The notes under the pieces are model-generated. The model did no database searches and was not told the DNA's origin. It worked only from the letters and a program-made list of their open reading frames with translations. Below, in pieces: positions 1 to 7,723 of a stretch of 8,367 nucleotides of DNA (position 1 is its first letter; each line of letters opens with the position of its first letter). The stretch is from Gammaproteobacteria bacterium (GTDB lineage: Bacteria; Pseudomonadota; Gammaproteobacteria; Steroidobacterales; JABDKV01). The stretch is taken from NCBI GenBank assembly GCA_029862285.1, contig JAOTXR010000068.1, positions 1-8,367 on the forward strand, given 5' to 3'. Position numbers and translations under genes: made by a program.

Positions 1-975
1 GGGGTTCGACTCGACGGCTGGTGAAGCAGGCGTCGATTCACCCGCAGCCCGGTCAGCGAAGTACCGACCCAGGCCATCCTGAGCCTCTTGTGCCAGCTTT
101 TGATTTCGTTCCAGGTTGTCTTGTGCCAGCTCGTAATAGCTAGGGGACAAGCGGATTGCGGTGCTGAAATACTTTGCCGCCAACTCGTGTTGGCCGTCCA
201 GCATGCACAGGTATCCGACGTCGTTATTCGCAGTTGCTTTGGACATGACCCGCTCGAGCAGGGCTAACGCGGTGTCCGGATTCTGCCGGCGGACCTCGAG
301 CAGGGCGAGATTTCGTATAGCCAGCTCGTGATCAGGCTCGATTCGCAGCACTTCTTTGAGATACTTTTCCGCTCCCGCCCAGTCCCCGGAGAGATATAGC
401 GAGTAACCGAGGTTATTCAGCACCCGGGTATCGCCCGGTTTCAGTTCTATTGCCTGCCGGTAATGTTCTGCTGCAACAGCGTGATCCCCGGCAAGATCGG
501 CGATAACGCCCATGCCATTGTGAGAACGTACCCGCTTGTCGTCGGCAATCAGTGCCCGTTCCAGGTAAACGCGTGCTGCCTCGGGCTTGCGGCCATGCAG
601 CAGGACCAGGCCGAGTTGCTCCAGTGTATCGGCATGGTTTCGATCTCTCTTGAGTGCATAACTGAATGCGCGTGCGGCAAGTTCGAGATTGCCGCGCTGC
701 TGGTGCACTATACCGATGCGGTGGAAAGGAATGGGTGACACGTCGTCCTTATGTACCGCTGTCAGATAATGATACAGCGCCTGGTCCAGATCTCCCTTGC
801 GGTAAGCCTGGTCACCGCGAACAAGAGCCTCTTTTGCGGACATGGCTGGCAGCTGGGTGGCAAAAGCGACCTGTGATCGCCCGGCGTACAAATCCGAATA
901 GTCGTTGCTGTTTACCGTAGGTGTGGTTGCGCAGCCGGATATCGCGGCGATGATCAAGAGTAAGGTTATACGCAT
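1..975 (-). CDS. tadD: TadD-like TPR lipoprotein of the Tad pilus, 3' end cut off by window edge
   Basis: An open frame of 325 codons reads from the ATG at 975 to the left edge without a stop, so the C-terminus is missing. The first 15 residues form a lipoprotein signal: MRIT, a hydrophobic LLLIIAAI run, then the lipobox I-S-G-C with Cys15 as the predicted lipidated residue. From about residue 47 there are seven tetratricopeptide repeats. Six are contiguous 34-residue units (47-250). The seventh sits at about 247-280, four residues out of register. Clear repeats carry Gly/Ala at position 8, Ala at 20 and Ala at 27, for example LNNLGYSLYLSGDWAGAEKY. The last visible stretch turns Ala/Ser/Pro-rich. 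The start overlaps the tadC stop by one base (TGATG), and AGGGAGA lies 5 bases upstream. TadD proteins are TPR lipoproteins needed for Flp pilus assembly, and this position after tadC fits. The array already exceeds what I recall as the usual TadD length of about 250 residues. Confidence 0.9.
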   Translation of the reverse strand, partial: MRITLLLIIAAISGCATTPTVNSNDYSDLYAGRSQVAFATQLPAMSAKEALVRGDQAYRKGDLDQALYHYLTAVHKDDVSPIPFHRIGIVHQQRGNLELAARAFSYALKRDRNHADTLEQLGLVLLHGRKPEAARVYLERALIADDKRVRSHNGMGVIADLAGDHAVAAEHYRQAIELKPGDTRVLNNLGYSLYLSGDWAGAEKYLKEVLRIEPDHELAIRNLALLEVRRQNPDTALALLERVMSKATANNDVGYLCMLDGQHELAAKYFSTAIRLSPSYYELAQDNLERNQKLAQEAQDGLGRYFADRAAGESTPASPAVESNP

Positions 976-1931
976 CACAGTCTCCCTACTGCTTCAAGTA
1001 CTTTGAGGATTGCCGGTCCGATCGTCACGACAAAAAAGGCCGGAAACAGACACGTCACCAATGGGAAAATCAATTTCGTTCCGAGCTTCGCGGCCTGTTC
1101 CTCTGCAGCCTGCATTCGTTTGTCACGAAATTCCTCGGAATAGACTCTCAGTGTGTCGGCGATACTGGTGCCAAAGCGCATACTCTGAGACAGGAGTGTG
1201 ACCAGTCCGCGTATGTCGCTCAGCCCGGTGCGGGCGGCGAGATTCTTGAGTGCCGCAACGTTGTCTATGCCTGCACGGATTTCCGTTGTTACCAACAGCA
1301 AATCGTCGGCCAGCTCCGGATAACTGACACAGATTTCTTCTGCCACGCGCTGAATTGCCGCGCTGAGGCCCAGCCCCGCTTCGACGCAGACAACCAGCAG
1401 ATCCAGCGCATCCGGGAAACCGTGACGCAGCGCACGCTGGCGTTTTTCAACTTTGTTATGCAGGTATATGTTGGGTCCCATTACACCGATGAAACTGGCT
1501 GCCGCCGTGAAGAATATGATGACACTTGCGTCCAGTTGCGGGAAAAATGGCGCCGAAGCCAGCACGAGGAGAGGCAAAATCATTGCCATGAGGAGCTTGA
1601 TTGAGTAGTAGACGGTCATCGCGCTCTGCGACCGGTAACCGGCGTGTACCAGTTGCTCTCTAACATGGGAGCGTTCTTTTTCTTTCGACGGCAGAATGTA
1701 ATGTGACACTGGTTCGATTGTCTTCGCAAACCGGTTAGTAGCTGCTTTCTTTGTGCGCCCGCCCTTGCCAATATGCAAACGCCGGCGCAGGGGACTGGCG
1801 GCACTGGCGGCCAGCATGCTCAAGGATAGACCGATTCCCAGGAATGCCAGTGCCACAAGACCGACAAAGACGACCCGGACCTGGAATTCGTCCTGGAGGG
1901 AGCCTCTAAGTATGCCGAGCAGATATTCCAT
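975..1931 (-). CDS. tadC: Tad pilus inner-membrane platform protein TadC (GspF-like)
   Basis: A complete 318-residue protein. It has a hydrophobic segment at about 18-43, a pair at about 107-130 and 136-157, and a last one at about 287-312. This is the layout of the type II secretion F / TadC family. The F domain covers about 170-305 and includes the typical helix GFPDALDLLVVCVEAGLGLS near 171-190 and the conserved MRFGTSIADTLR motif near 251-262. In Tad systems TadC pairs with TadB in the inner membrane to form the platform that couples the CpaF/TadA motor to pilin extrusion. The ATG lies one base after the tadB stop, with GAGG at 1941-1938 giving 6-base spacing, which supports this start. 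The stop TGA shares its last base with the ATG of the downstream TPR lipoprotein gene, so the two are probably translationally coupled. Length and domain content are normal for the family. Confidence 0.95.
   Translation of the reverse strand: MEYLLGILRGSLQDEFQVRVVFVGLVALAFLGIGLSLSMLAASAASPLRRRLHIGKGGRTKKAATNRFAKTIEPVSHYILPSKEKERSHVREQLVHAGYRSQSAMTVYYSIKLLMAMILPLLVLASAPFFPQLDASVIIFFTAAASFIGVMGPNIYLHNKVEKRQRALRHGFPDALDLLVVCVEAGLGLSAAIQRVAEEICVSYPELADDLLLVTTEIRAGIDNVAALKNLAARTGLSDIRGLVTLLSQSMRFGTSIADTLRVYSEEFRDKRMQAAEEQAAKLGTKLIFPLVTCLFPAFFVVTIGPAILKVLEAVGRL
981..987 (-). promoter_or_regulatory. ribosome binding site of tadD inside tadC
   Basis: AGGGAGA on the minus strand lies in the last codons of tadC, 5 bases before the ATG that overlaps the tadC stop. 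It supports ATG 975, which also gives a well-formed lipoprotein signal. Confidence 0.75.
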
Positions 1932-1932
1932 C

Positions 1933-2922
1933 TTACGCCTCGATGCGTATCAGTTTTTTGATCCACATGGTGCCGATCAGCATCAGCACCGCTGCACCCA
2001 TGATCAGTTTGCGACCCAGTGGTTCCTCCAGCAGAGTCGGCAGGTAGTCGGGTGTGGTGACCCAGACGACCGCAAACAATGCCAGCGGTATCATCCCGAG
2101 TATCCATGCCGAGAGCCGGCCCTCTGCCGATAGTGTGCGTACCTTCCGGTAGAAACGAAACCGGGCACGGATAAGCTTGCTTAGCTGTTCGAGTATCTCG
2201 GCAAGGTTGCCGCCAGTCTCTTTCTGTATGAGAACGGCTGTCACCATTGCGGTGACCGTCATCGACGGCACTCTCTCCAGCAACCCAAGCAGAGCATTAC
2301 GCTGATCGTTACCGTAGTTGATATCGGCGAACGTGAGCGCGAACTCTCGTCCGACCGCTCCATCCAGTTCCTGTCCGACCATGTTGACAGCATCGCTGAA
2401 CGGATGGCCGGCACGCAGGGCGCGTTTGATGATATCGACCGCATCCGGCAACTGTTCTTCGATGGAAGCTATGCGTTGCGCCCGATCCCGATTTATCTTG
2501 AAAAACGGGAGCCAGAATCCGATCAGAGCAAATGCAATTACGGCAGGCGATTGCCGTGTCAGCCACCAGGCTGTAGCCGCCAGCAAAAGTGACAGGGCAA
2601 AACCCAGCAGAACGATCTTGTATGCCAGTATCTGGTGCCCCGACTGTTCTATCCGGCGCGCAAGTGACTCCATGCCTGGCAATGATTCAAAAAATCTCTC
2701 CGGGCCTGAAAGGCGGCGTAGATACTTCTCGCGAAGTAGAGACCGCAACTGACCTCGGTGTGACGCTGATGCGACCCGAGCCAGTCTTTTTTTAATGTGT
2801 CTTTCGGTTTTGCGCGCATCGCCGAAGGTCGGCACGATAAGGCCCTGAGACAGCATTACCACAGCGGCAAATACCATGAATAAGTACAAACTCAGGCCGG
2901 GACTGAGTAGTTGATCTAGCAT
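1933..2922 (-). CDS. tadB: Tad pilus inner-membrane platform protein TadB (GspF-like)
   Basis: A complete 329-residue membrane protein. Hydrophobic segments lie at about 10-32, 98-121, 126-142, 270-290 and 305-322. The cytoplasmic F domain lies between, at about 150-265. It starts with [20 protein letters not shown] (155-174) and contains the family signature [15 protein letters not shown] (234-248). Immediately after cpaF and before tadC is the standard position of tadB. TadB and TadC are paralogues and probably assemble together as the pilus platform. The ATG at 2922 lies inside the 3' end of cpaF, so the two genes overlap by 7 bases. A strong AAGGAG at 2934-2929 with 6-base spacing fixes the start. 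Nothing in length or motifs suggests damage. Confidence 0.95.
   Translation of the reverse strand: MLDQLLSPGLSLYLFMVFAAVVMLSQGLIVPTFGDARKTERHIKKRLARVASASHRGQLRSLLREKYLRRLSGPERFFESLPGMESLARRIEQSGHQILAYKIVLLGFALSLLLAATAWWLTRQSPAVIAFALIGFWLPFFKINRDRAQRIASIEEQLPDAVDIIKRALRAGHPFSDAVNMVGQELDGAVGREFALTFADINYGNDQRNALLGLLERVPSMTVTAMVTAVLIQKETGGNLAEILEQLSKLIRARFRFYRKVRTLSAEGRLSAWILGMIPLALFAVVWVTTPDYLPTLLEEPLGRKLIMGAAVLMLIGTMWIKKLIRIEA
1938..1941 (-). promoter_or_regulatory. ribosome binding site of tadC inside tadB
   Basis: GAGG on the minus strand lies in the last codons of tadB, 6 bases before the tadC ATG, with the tadB TAA stop between. This supports ATG 1931. Confidence 0.65.
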
Positions 2923-4277
2923 TCTACTCTCCTTTCGGGGTCGAATAATTCCAGAGGACAGGAAATGCCGCGTCGTTCCAACTGCGTCCGGAAACTCGGT
3001 ACCACGCCTGTTGGGCGATAGCAGCCATGCACATTGCCGTCTTCATCCACACCTGTTCTTTCAAACCTGAATAACTCTGACATCGTAATCACGTCACCCT
3101 CCATACCGACGATTTCCTGGATGCTTACCAGTCGTCGTTTACCGTCTTCCTGACGCTCAATTTGCAATACGACGTCCAGCGCCGAGGCAATCTGCGTACG
3201 CAGGGCCTTTGGCGGAAAAGCTATTCCCGTCATCGACACCATATTCTCGATGCGTGCGAGCGCGTCGCGCGGGGTGTTCGCGTGAACGGTGGTCAGCGAA
3301 CCGTCATGGCCGGTATTCATGGCCTGAAGCATGTCTAACGCTTCTCCGCCACGAACTTCGCCGACGACGATACGGTCGGGGCGCATACGCAGGCTGTTGC
3401 GGACCAGGTCCCGTTGGGTGATTTCGCCCTTGCCTTCAATATTCGCCGGGCGGGTCTCGAGCCGGACGACGTGCGGTTGCTGTAGCTGTAGTTCCGCAGA
3501 GTCCTCGATGGTCACGATGCGCTCATCCTCCGGAATGTTACCGGAGAGGATATTGAGCATTGTGGTCTTGCCGGTACCGGTGCCGCCCGATATCAGGATA
3601 TTGAGTCTTGCCTTGACGATGCCGAGCAGCAGATCGGCGGCGTCTCTGGTTAATGAGTTCAGCGCGATCAGGTTTTCCATATCGAGAATCTGAACTGCGA
3701 ATCGGCGTATCGATACCGAGGGACCATCGAGCGCGAGCGGTGGAATTATGGCATTCACACGGGAGCCGTCTTTAAGGCGAGCATCGACCATTGGTGACAG
3801 CTCATCGATGCGGCGGCCGATGGCCGAGACAATTCGGTCGATAATGTTCAACAAGTGCTGATCGTTGTTGAACCGGACATCTGTATTTTCCAGTTTGCCG
3901 GCACGCTCGATGTAGACACTGTCGTAACGGTTTACCAGGATATCCGAAATAGTCGGATCCGCGAGCAGTGGCTCCAGTGGACCCAGTCCCAGCACCTCAT
4001 CTTCGATCTGTTTGATGACGCGTTGCCGTGCCGCGCGGCTCAGGGGGACCGACTGCTCCGCCATGATCTGATCGCAGATCTGTCGGATCTGAGTGCGTGC
4101 TTCGTCTTCTCCCAGCGTTCCGATGAGTGACAGATCCATGACTTTGAGCAGACGCTGATATACAGCCATCTTCCAGTGCGCCTCCTGGTCGCTGCTCTGC
4201 TGCATGCGCTTGGCGGATCGCGGACGGATGGCGAACTCGGTAGCGGGCTCAGCCGATTTTTTAGGTTTGTTATCCAA
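2916..4277 (-). CDS. cpaF: Tad pilus assembly ATPase CpaF/TadA (secretion ATPase, VirB11/GspE superfamily)
   Basis: A complete 453-residue cytoplasmic hexameric-type ATPase that powers Flp pilin polymerisation. The N-terminal domain is about residues 35-200 and includes [20 protein letters not shown] (97-116). The core has Walker A GGTGTGKT at 231-238, the Asp-box IEDSAELQL at 257-265, the arginine-rich [20 protein letters not shown] (Walker B region, 299-318) and the His-box [12 protein letters not shown] at 323-334. All expected catalytic motifs are intact. Near the C-terminus [15 protein letters not shown] (391-405) is also typical of CpaF. The start is TTG at 4277. It is the only start-type codon between the upstream in-frame stop and Met25, and GAGGAG lies 11 bases before it. 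The gene begins 7 bases after the cpaE stop and overlaps tadB by 7 bases. An internal start at Met25 is possible but lacks comparable support. Confidence 0.96.
   Translation of the reverse strand: MDNKPKKSAEPATEFAIRPRSAKRMQQSSDQEAHWKMAVYQRLLKVMDLSLIGTLGEDEARTQIRQICDQIMAEQSVPLSRAARQRVIKQIEDEVLGLGPLEPLLADPTISDILVNRYDSVYIERAGKLENTDVRFNNDQHLLNIIDRIVSAIGRRIDELSPMVDARLKDGSRVNAIIPPLALDGPSVSIRRFAVQILDMENLIALNSLTRDAADLLLGIVKARLNILISGGTGTGKTTMLNILSGNIPEDERIVTIEDSAELQLQQPHVVRLETRPANIEGKGEITQRDLVRNSLRMRPDRIVVGEVRGGEALDMLQAMNTGHDGSLTTVHANTPRDALARIENMVSMTGIAFPPKALRTQIASALDVVLQIERQEDGKRRLVSIQEIVGMEGDVITMSELFRFERTGVDEDGNVHGCYRPTGVVPSFRTQLERRGISCPLELFDPERRVEC
2929..2934 (-). promoter_or_regulatory. ribosome binding site of tadB inside cpaF
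   Basis: AAGGAG on the minus strand, 6 bases before the tadB ATG, lies wholly within the cpaF coding sequence. It is the strongest Shine-Dalgarno match in the window and fixes the tadB start in the 7-base overlap. Confidence 0.82.
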
Positions 4278-4284
4278 CTTCGTC

Positions 4285-5460
4285 TTAACTCCTCAAGATA
4301 TTGGTCAGCGAACTGACAAACGAGCCGCGTTCCGGTTTCTGTCCTGTCAGCTCTTCCCCAAGTCGGATCAACGCCTTGGTGGATGCCGAGTTGCGTGCAT
4401 GGCGAACAATTGGAATACCCATATCCAGGCTCTCTCTCACCGCACGGAAATCGTTCGGAATGGTGCTGATAGCAAGATCACCCAGATTTTTCCGAATTTG
4501 TCGCTCGGTCACGCTGGCGTTTTTGGAAAATCGATTGATGACGATGCGAACCCTCGACTCGTCGATCGCGAACTCGCGGCTCAGAAGTTCCAGAAAGCGC
4601 AGCGTTTCGCGAAGTGCAGCAACGGATTGTTCCATCACGAGAAAAATCTCGTCGGATTGTTCAATAGCCATCGCAATGACATGATCGAGGCGCTGCGGCA
4701 CGTCAGCGATAACATGATTGTAGTTGTCTGCAAGCAGTTCGTAGACGGTACCGATGCTGTCTGGTGACATTTGCTCTGGCAAAACTAACTGGTCCGCCGG
4801 GGCAGCCAGCAGACGCAAACCAGTGGCTGTCTTACTCATGTAGCCTTCAAGAGCAACGGAGTCCAGATCGGGTGCCGCTTCGACGGCGTCGAAGAAACTG
4901 TTGCGTGGCTCGACGTCCAGATAGCCGGCAAGGCTACCGGCTTGCAGGTTCAGGTCGAGTAGTACTGTATCTTTGTTTTGCCGGCAGGCCAGTTCCGCCA
5001 GGTTGCACGCGATCATGCTCGCCCCGATTCCGCCCTTGACACCGATGATTGACGTCCAGCGGCAGGGGCCTCGATCGTGGCGCCGCTCTTCCTCTTGAAT
5101 GAGTGACAAAGCCTGAATCAGTTCGTGTTTCTTAGCCGGGGCAGAAAGATAGTCGCGTGCGCCGGCGCGCATTGCCAGGCGTATAGCGTCGATTTCCGTT
5201 TCCGGGCCGATGACCAGCATCGTGGGTCGAGCCGCAGCGGGACGATCACAAATGGCCCCCAATTGTTCGCTCCAGTCGGCGGCGAGAGCCAGAATCAGCA
5301 GGTCCGGCGTTTCATGGTGCCCGTAAAGCGGGTCCGCATGCCCGTTGTCGATGTGCTGCAGGATCGGCTCACACTTGAAGTGTTCTCCGGCTGTCGCAGC
5401 GAGAGTTTCGATGGTTTCCCTGTCGCGTCCGGCGACGATAATCTGTAGCGATGTGCTCAT
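4285..5460 (-). CDS. cpaE: Tad pilus localisation ATPase CpaE/TadZ (MinD/ParA-like with receiver-like N-domain)
   Basis: A 391-residue protein from the ATG at 5460. Residues 1 to about 118 look like an atypical response-regulator receiver domain: hydrophobic strand LQIIVAGRD, a possible phosphoacceptor-position Asp53 in PDLLIL, and [11 protein letters not shown] near 100-110. Residues from about 135 form a MinD/ParA-type ATPase with the deviant Walker A KGGIGAS (142-148), [10 protein letters not shown] near 166-175, the HVIADVP strand near 249-255 and VINRF near 307-311. The usual P-loop lysine is Ala147, while the signature Lys142 remains. As I recall, this change occurs in other CpaE/TadZ proteins, which localise the Tad machine to a cell site. 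The open frame extends upstream to a TTG at 5469, but the Shine-Dalgarno AGGAG at 5476-5472 would then be only 2 bases away. From ATG 5460 the spacing is workable, so I chose the ATG. Confidence 0.93.
   Translation of the reverse strand: MSTSLQIIVAGRDRETIETLAATAGEHFKCEPILQHIDNGHADPLYGHHETPDLLILALAADWSEQLGAICDRPAAARPTMLVIGPETEIDAIRLAMRAGARDYLSAPAKKHELIQALSLIQEEERRHDRGPCRWTSIIGVKGGIGASMIACNLAELACRQNKDTVLLDLNLQAGSLAGYLDVEPRNSFFDAVEAAPDLDSVALEGYMSKTATGLRLLAAPADQLVLPEQMSPDSIGTVYELLADNYNHVIADVPQRLDHVIAMAIEQSDEIFLVMEQSVAALRETLRFLELLSREFAIDESRVRIVINRFSKNASVTERQIRKNLGDLAISTIPNDFRAVRESLDMGIPIVRHARNSASTKALIRLGEELTGQKPERGSFVSSLTNILRS
4289..4294 (-). promoter_or_regulatory. ribosome binding site for the TTG start of cpaF
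   Basis: GAGGAG on the minus strand lies within the last sense codons of cpaE, just before its TAA stop. It stands 11 bases before the TTG at 4277. The spacing is somewhat long, and the start codon is weak, so cpaF may be translated at a moderate rate or coupled to cpaE. Confidence 0.7.
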
Positions 5461-5469
5461 GACGAACAA

Positions 5470-5476
5470 CTCTCCT
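5470..5476 (-). promoter_or_regulatory. ribosome binding site that decides the cpaE start
   Basis: On the minus strand this reads AGGAGAG and starts within the stop codon of the upstream TadE-like gene. It lies almost on top of the TTG at 5469 but 9 bases before the ATG at 5460. This spacing favours the ATG as the real cpaE start. Confidence 0.75.
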
Positions 5477-5972
5477 AGGTTGCGGTTCCAAAGCAGACAG
5501 GACTGGCGCCTTCACGCGGAATGCCCAGACTCTCCCTGGGTAGCGTCGCAGAGAATCCCGGTGCCCGAATAACACGATCCATACTGATAAACGGAATTAG
5601 TGTGGTGTAGTCGAATCCAGTTATAGATACGCGCACGAACCAAATGTCTGAGAAATTACCGGCCGGATCGGCGATGCTGGCGCCGTCTTCGTCGAGGTAT
5701 TCAATACCGATATGTTGTGGTCCGAGTCCACGGACAAATGGGCTGTCACCCGTATCGCCCGGTGATGTGATCAGGGCGACGCGTTCGATGGCCGAATGAT
5801 AGAGTGGACAGACTGCGGCAATTCGCGCCCCGCGTCGGGCCACTTCACTCAGTGTGTTCCACGTATAAATAGCCCGGCCAAATTCGAGTATGCCCAACAA
5901 CACCATAAAGAACAGCGCGCCGACGATCGCGAATTCCACGGTGGTTGTGCCATTTTCCGGTCTTACTCGCAT
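5475..5972 (-). CDS. TadE-family pseudopilin, second of two in tandem (TadE/TadF-like)
   Basis: A 165-residue protein from ATG 5972. It has one N-terminal hydrophobic helix (about 11-36), then EFGRAIYTWNTLSEVARRGAR, the typical TadE-like start (E-G-R-A-Y...N...ARRGAR). The sequence G8-TTTV-E13-F14 matches a prepilin-peptidase site of the G/XXXXEF type, with Glu at +5, so it is probably processed and inserted as a minor pseudopilin. The periplasmic part contains two cysteines, Cys55 and Cys160, which could form a disulphide. The frame also offers a GTG at 5975. I prefer ATG 5972 because GAGGG at 5984-5980 is 7 bases away and the ATG overlaps the upstream stop as TGATG. In A. actinomycetemcomitans the equivalent pair is TadE and TadF. 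The two-cysteine, longer form may correspond to TadF, but this is uncertain. Confidence 0.88.
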   Translation of the reverse strand: MRVRPENGTTTVEFAIVGALFFMVLLGILEFGRAIYTWNTLSEVARRGARIAAVCPLYHSAIERVALITSPGDTGDSPFVRGLGPQHIGIEYLDEDGASIADPAGNFSDIWFVRVSITGFDYTTLIPFISMDRVIRAPGFSATLPRESLGIPREGASPVCFGTAT

Positions 5973-6436
5973 CACAGCGCCCTCATTGCGACGCTGGCAC
6001 GCAGTGGGATGGCAATATCAAATGCAGGGCCGGTGCCGAACATGGGCATCGTCACACCGCCAATCGTCGGGGCGTAGTTGTAATCCACGTCCACACGCAC
6101 ATGTACGTCATCGACGACTACAATGGTGACATCCGATATATCCAGTCCCGGCAGTATGGGCGTTGTCCCGGCGAGCGGCTTGCCATAGACGAGCAGCTCA
6201 CGAGTCGCTCTGTCGAGCTCCGCATCGATATTGATTACATCGGTGCTACCGATGGCGGCGTGATCGGCTAGGTAGCGTGCGGCATCGCGAGTAGCTTTTG
6301 TCAGCTCGTTGTACTGTACGATGGCCCGGCCCACCTCGCCGATCGCCAGCAGCAGGAAGAGCAGAAAGGGTAATGCGATAGCCAACTCGACCGCGGCCGT
6401 TCCACGCTGTCCGGATTTCCACGCTTGTAGTTTCAT
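5972..6436 (-). CDS. tadE: TadE-family pseudopilin, first of two in tandem
   Basis: A 154-residue protein with a short basic head (MKLQAWKSGQRG), a hydrophobic helix TAAVELAIALPFLLFLLLAI and then GEVGRAIVQYNELTKATRDAARYLA, which is the classic TadE-like domain start. G12-TAAV-E17 fits prepilin-peptidase cleavage with Glu at +5. The rest is a small periplasmic domain with alternating beta-like segments (VTIVVVDDVHVRVDVDYNY) and no cysteine. TadE-type pseudopilins are minor components needed for Flp pilus biogenesis. The ATG overlaps the tadG stop as ATGA. I see no Shine-Dalgarno sequence at a useful distance, so translation probably depends on re-initiation by ribosomes finishing tadG. The stop forms TGATG with the next TadE-like gene. 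Confidence 0.92.
   Translation of the reverse strand: MKLQAWKSGQRGTAAVELAIALPFLLFLLLAIGEVGRAIVQYNELTKATRDAARYLADHAAIGSTDVINIDAELDRATRELLVYGKPLAGTTPILPGLDISDVTIVVVDDVHVRVDVDYNYAPTIGGVTMPMFGTGPAFDIAIPLRASVAMRAL
5980..5984 (-). promoter_or_regulatory. ribosome binding site deciding the start of the second TadE-like gene
   Basis: GAGGG on the minus strand is 7 bases from ATG 5972 but only 4 from the alternative GTG at 5975. The ATG, which also overlaps the upstream stop as TGATG, is therefore preferred. Confidence 0.62.
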
Positions 6437-7701
6437 GAGTCGGTACTGTTAGGATCTTCGTAGAGCTGGATAATGTGCGGTCCGCTGGTAACAGCCGTGC
6501 CACTATCGCCTGGGTCGGGTCCCGGTCTACCCCTGGCACGGCAGCCTTCTACGAACTGACCATAGATATGCGACTCATTTCCCTGGTGAGATACTCGCTG
6601 GAGCAGGAAAAAGCAGGCGTAGCCCAACAACGGCACGAAGCCATGCCCGGTGGTTGTTTCGGTGCAATCGCCGATTGGTACCGCCATCACACGTCTCTCG
6701 AAGTGACCCGGTCCATCGGGGGCGGGCGTGTGATCGTACAGGCCGTCACTGCTTCGCTGCGTGTACATCTGGTGGGTAAAATCCAGTTCATCGATCTGCG
6801 TGATGAGATGCCCATTTTGATCGAATTCGAATTCCACAGAGTTTTCGGTCGTGACAACGTCGGGTGGATAAATATCCTCGGTGCCGTTCATCACTCCGGT
6901 GTGTATGCCAAAACGAGTATTCATGCCCTGCGCCACGGGACCGACCGTGTTACCGGGTTCGGTTTCAATATCTTCGTCGTCGGACAGGCAAGCACCAAAA
7001 CCGCCGGCCGTCGCAGCGCGAATATCGGCGGCGCCTTGTCCGCCGTCGAGTCGCACCAGTTGAAAGTTTCCGGGACCCACATCGAAATTCCCGTTTTGGG
7101 CGCTGGTCTTGAGTACCTGTAAATCGTCGAGGATGTAACCAAAATTGGTGCCCTCATCCGGCTCGGGATCACCGCAGATCATCATCGGCGCGAGGTTGCA
7201 GGCCTCACTCTCAGGACCCAGCGGTGGGCTCGGGCCGGCAACCGCGGTGGCGGCCACGCTCTTTTCCGTGATGCCGACAATACTGGCAAGCCACGTGTCA
7301 AGCGGCAGATTGTTGACCCGTACCCGCACGTATTCGGGTGGCTCTGTGGCAGGTACAAACGGATGTAGCGTCGCAGAAAACTGGACATCGACAGCGCCAC
7401 CATCGTTGAAATATTCAAGCAGGTCATGATTGCCGTTTGCCAGCGCATTCTGCTCGAATGCATCGCGCGCTGCAGCAGCAGCCTGGGCCGTGTCACCGGA
7501 TATATCGATTTCCTTTGCACCACTCAGTGCGGCCGCATCGACAGAATTCTGCAGCCGCGTCTTGCTTAGGATGACATGACCGACATCGAATGCGAGTGCA
7601 CCCGCGCCCAGCAATGCTGCCGCACCGATCGCGACAATAACGACAATAATGCCGTCCTGCCTCTTTGGTGGGCTCCTGAACCGTCGCGTTGTACCTGTCA
7701 T
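6433..7701 (-). CDS. tadG: TadG-like Flp pilus assembly protein
   Basis: A 422-residue protein. A basic N-terminus (RRFRSPPKRQDG) precedes a hydrophobic helix at about 18-38. Then comes AFDVGHVILSKTRLQNSVDAAALSGA (37-62), the hallmark of the Tad-like / TadG N-terminal domain. The remainder is predicted periplasmic. It holds a segment ACNLAPMMICGDPEPDEG (167-184), an acidic loop DDEDIETEPG (241-250) and a C-terminal region ending IIQLYEDPNSTDS. There are six cysteines (168, 176, 238, 346, 363, 387), all beyond the membrane helix, so up to three disulphides are possible. Unlike the two TadE genes downstream it has no Glu at +5 of a Gly, so it is probably not cut by the prepilin peptidase. The ATG at 7701 lies 22 bases after the lipoprotein gene. 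A G-rich GGGGG at 7713-7709 is the only Shine-Dalgarno candidate. I see no von Willebrand A metal site, which some TadG proteins have. Confidence 0.9.
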   Translation of the reverse strand: MTGTTRRFRSPPKRQDGIIVVIVAIGAAALLGAGALAFDVGHVILSKTRLQNSVDAAALSGAKEIDISGDTAQAAAAARDAFEQNALANGNHDLLEYFNDGGAVDVQFSATLHPFVPATEPPEYVRVRVNNLPLDTWLASIVGITEKSVAATAVAGPSPPLGPESEACNLAPMMICGDPEPDEGTNFGYILDDLQVLKTSAQNGNFDVGPGNFQLVRLDGGQGAADIRAATAGGFGACLSDDEDIETEPGNTVGPVAQGMNTRFGIHTGVMNGTEDIYPPDVVTTENSVEFEFDQNGHLITQIDELDFTHQMYTQRSSDGLYDHTPAPDGPGHFERRVMAVPIGDCTETTTGHGFVPLLGYACFFLLQRVSHQGNESHIYGQFVEGCRARGRPGPDPGDSGTAVTSGPHIIQLYEDPNSTDS

Positions 7702-7723
7702 TTCTCTGCCCCCGTGTGGAGTT

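Noticed and set aside
463..920. Plus-strand open frames opposite the TPR gene
   Set aside because: The minus strand encodes seven well-formed TPRs after a lipobox, so these are shadows of a real gene.
4204..4767. Plus-strand open frame of 187 codons
   Set aside because: It lies antisense to cpaE and cpaF and spans their junction. Both minus-strand genes have intact family motifs, and the plus-strand translation has no recognisable domain.
5458..5469. TTG at 5469 as start of cpaE
   Set aside because: The only Shine-Dalgarno sequence would be 2 bases away. The ATG at 5460 is better spaced and a stronger codon.
6475..7122. Plus-strand open frame of 215 codons, the longest on that strand
   Set aside because: It is antisense to tadG, whose frame is supported by its N-terminal domain and operon overlaps. 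The predicted plus-strand protein shows no known motif or membrane signal.
7702..7723. Possible promoter or terminator in the largest gap, between the lipoprotein gene and tadG
   Set aside because: Only 22 bases, with no hairpin, no T run and no -35/-10 pair in the gap.
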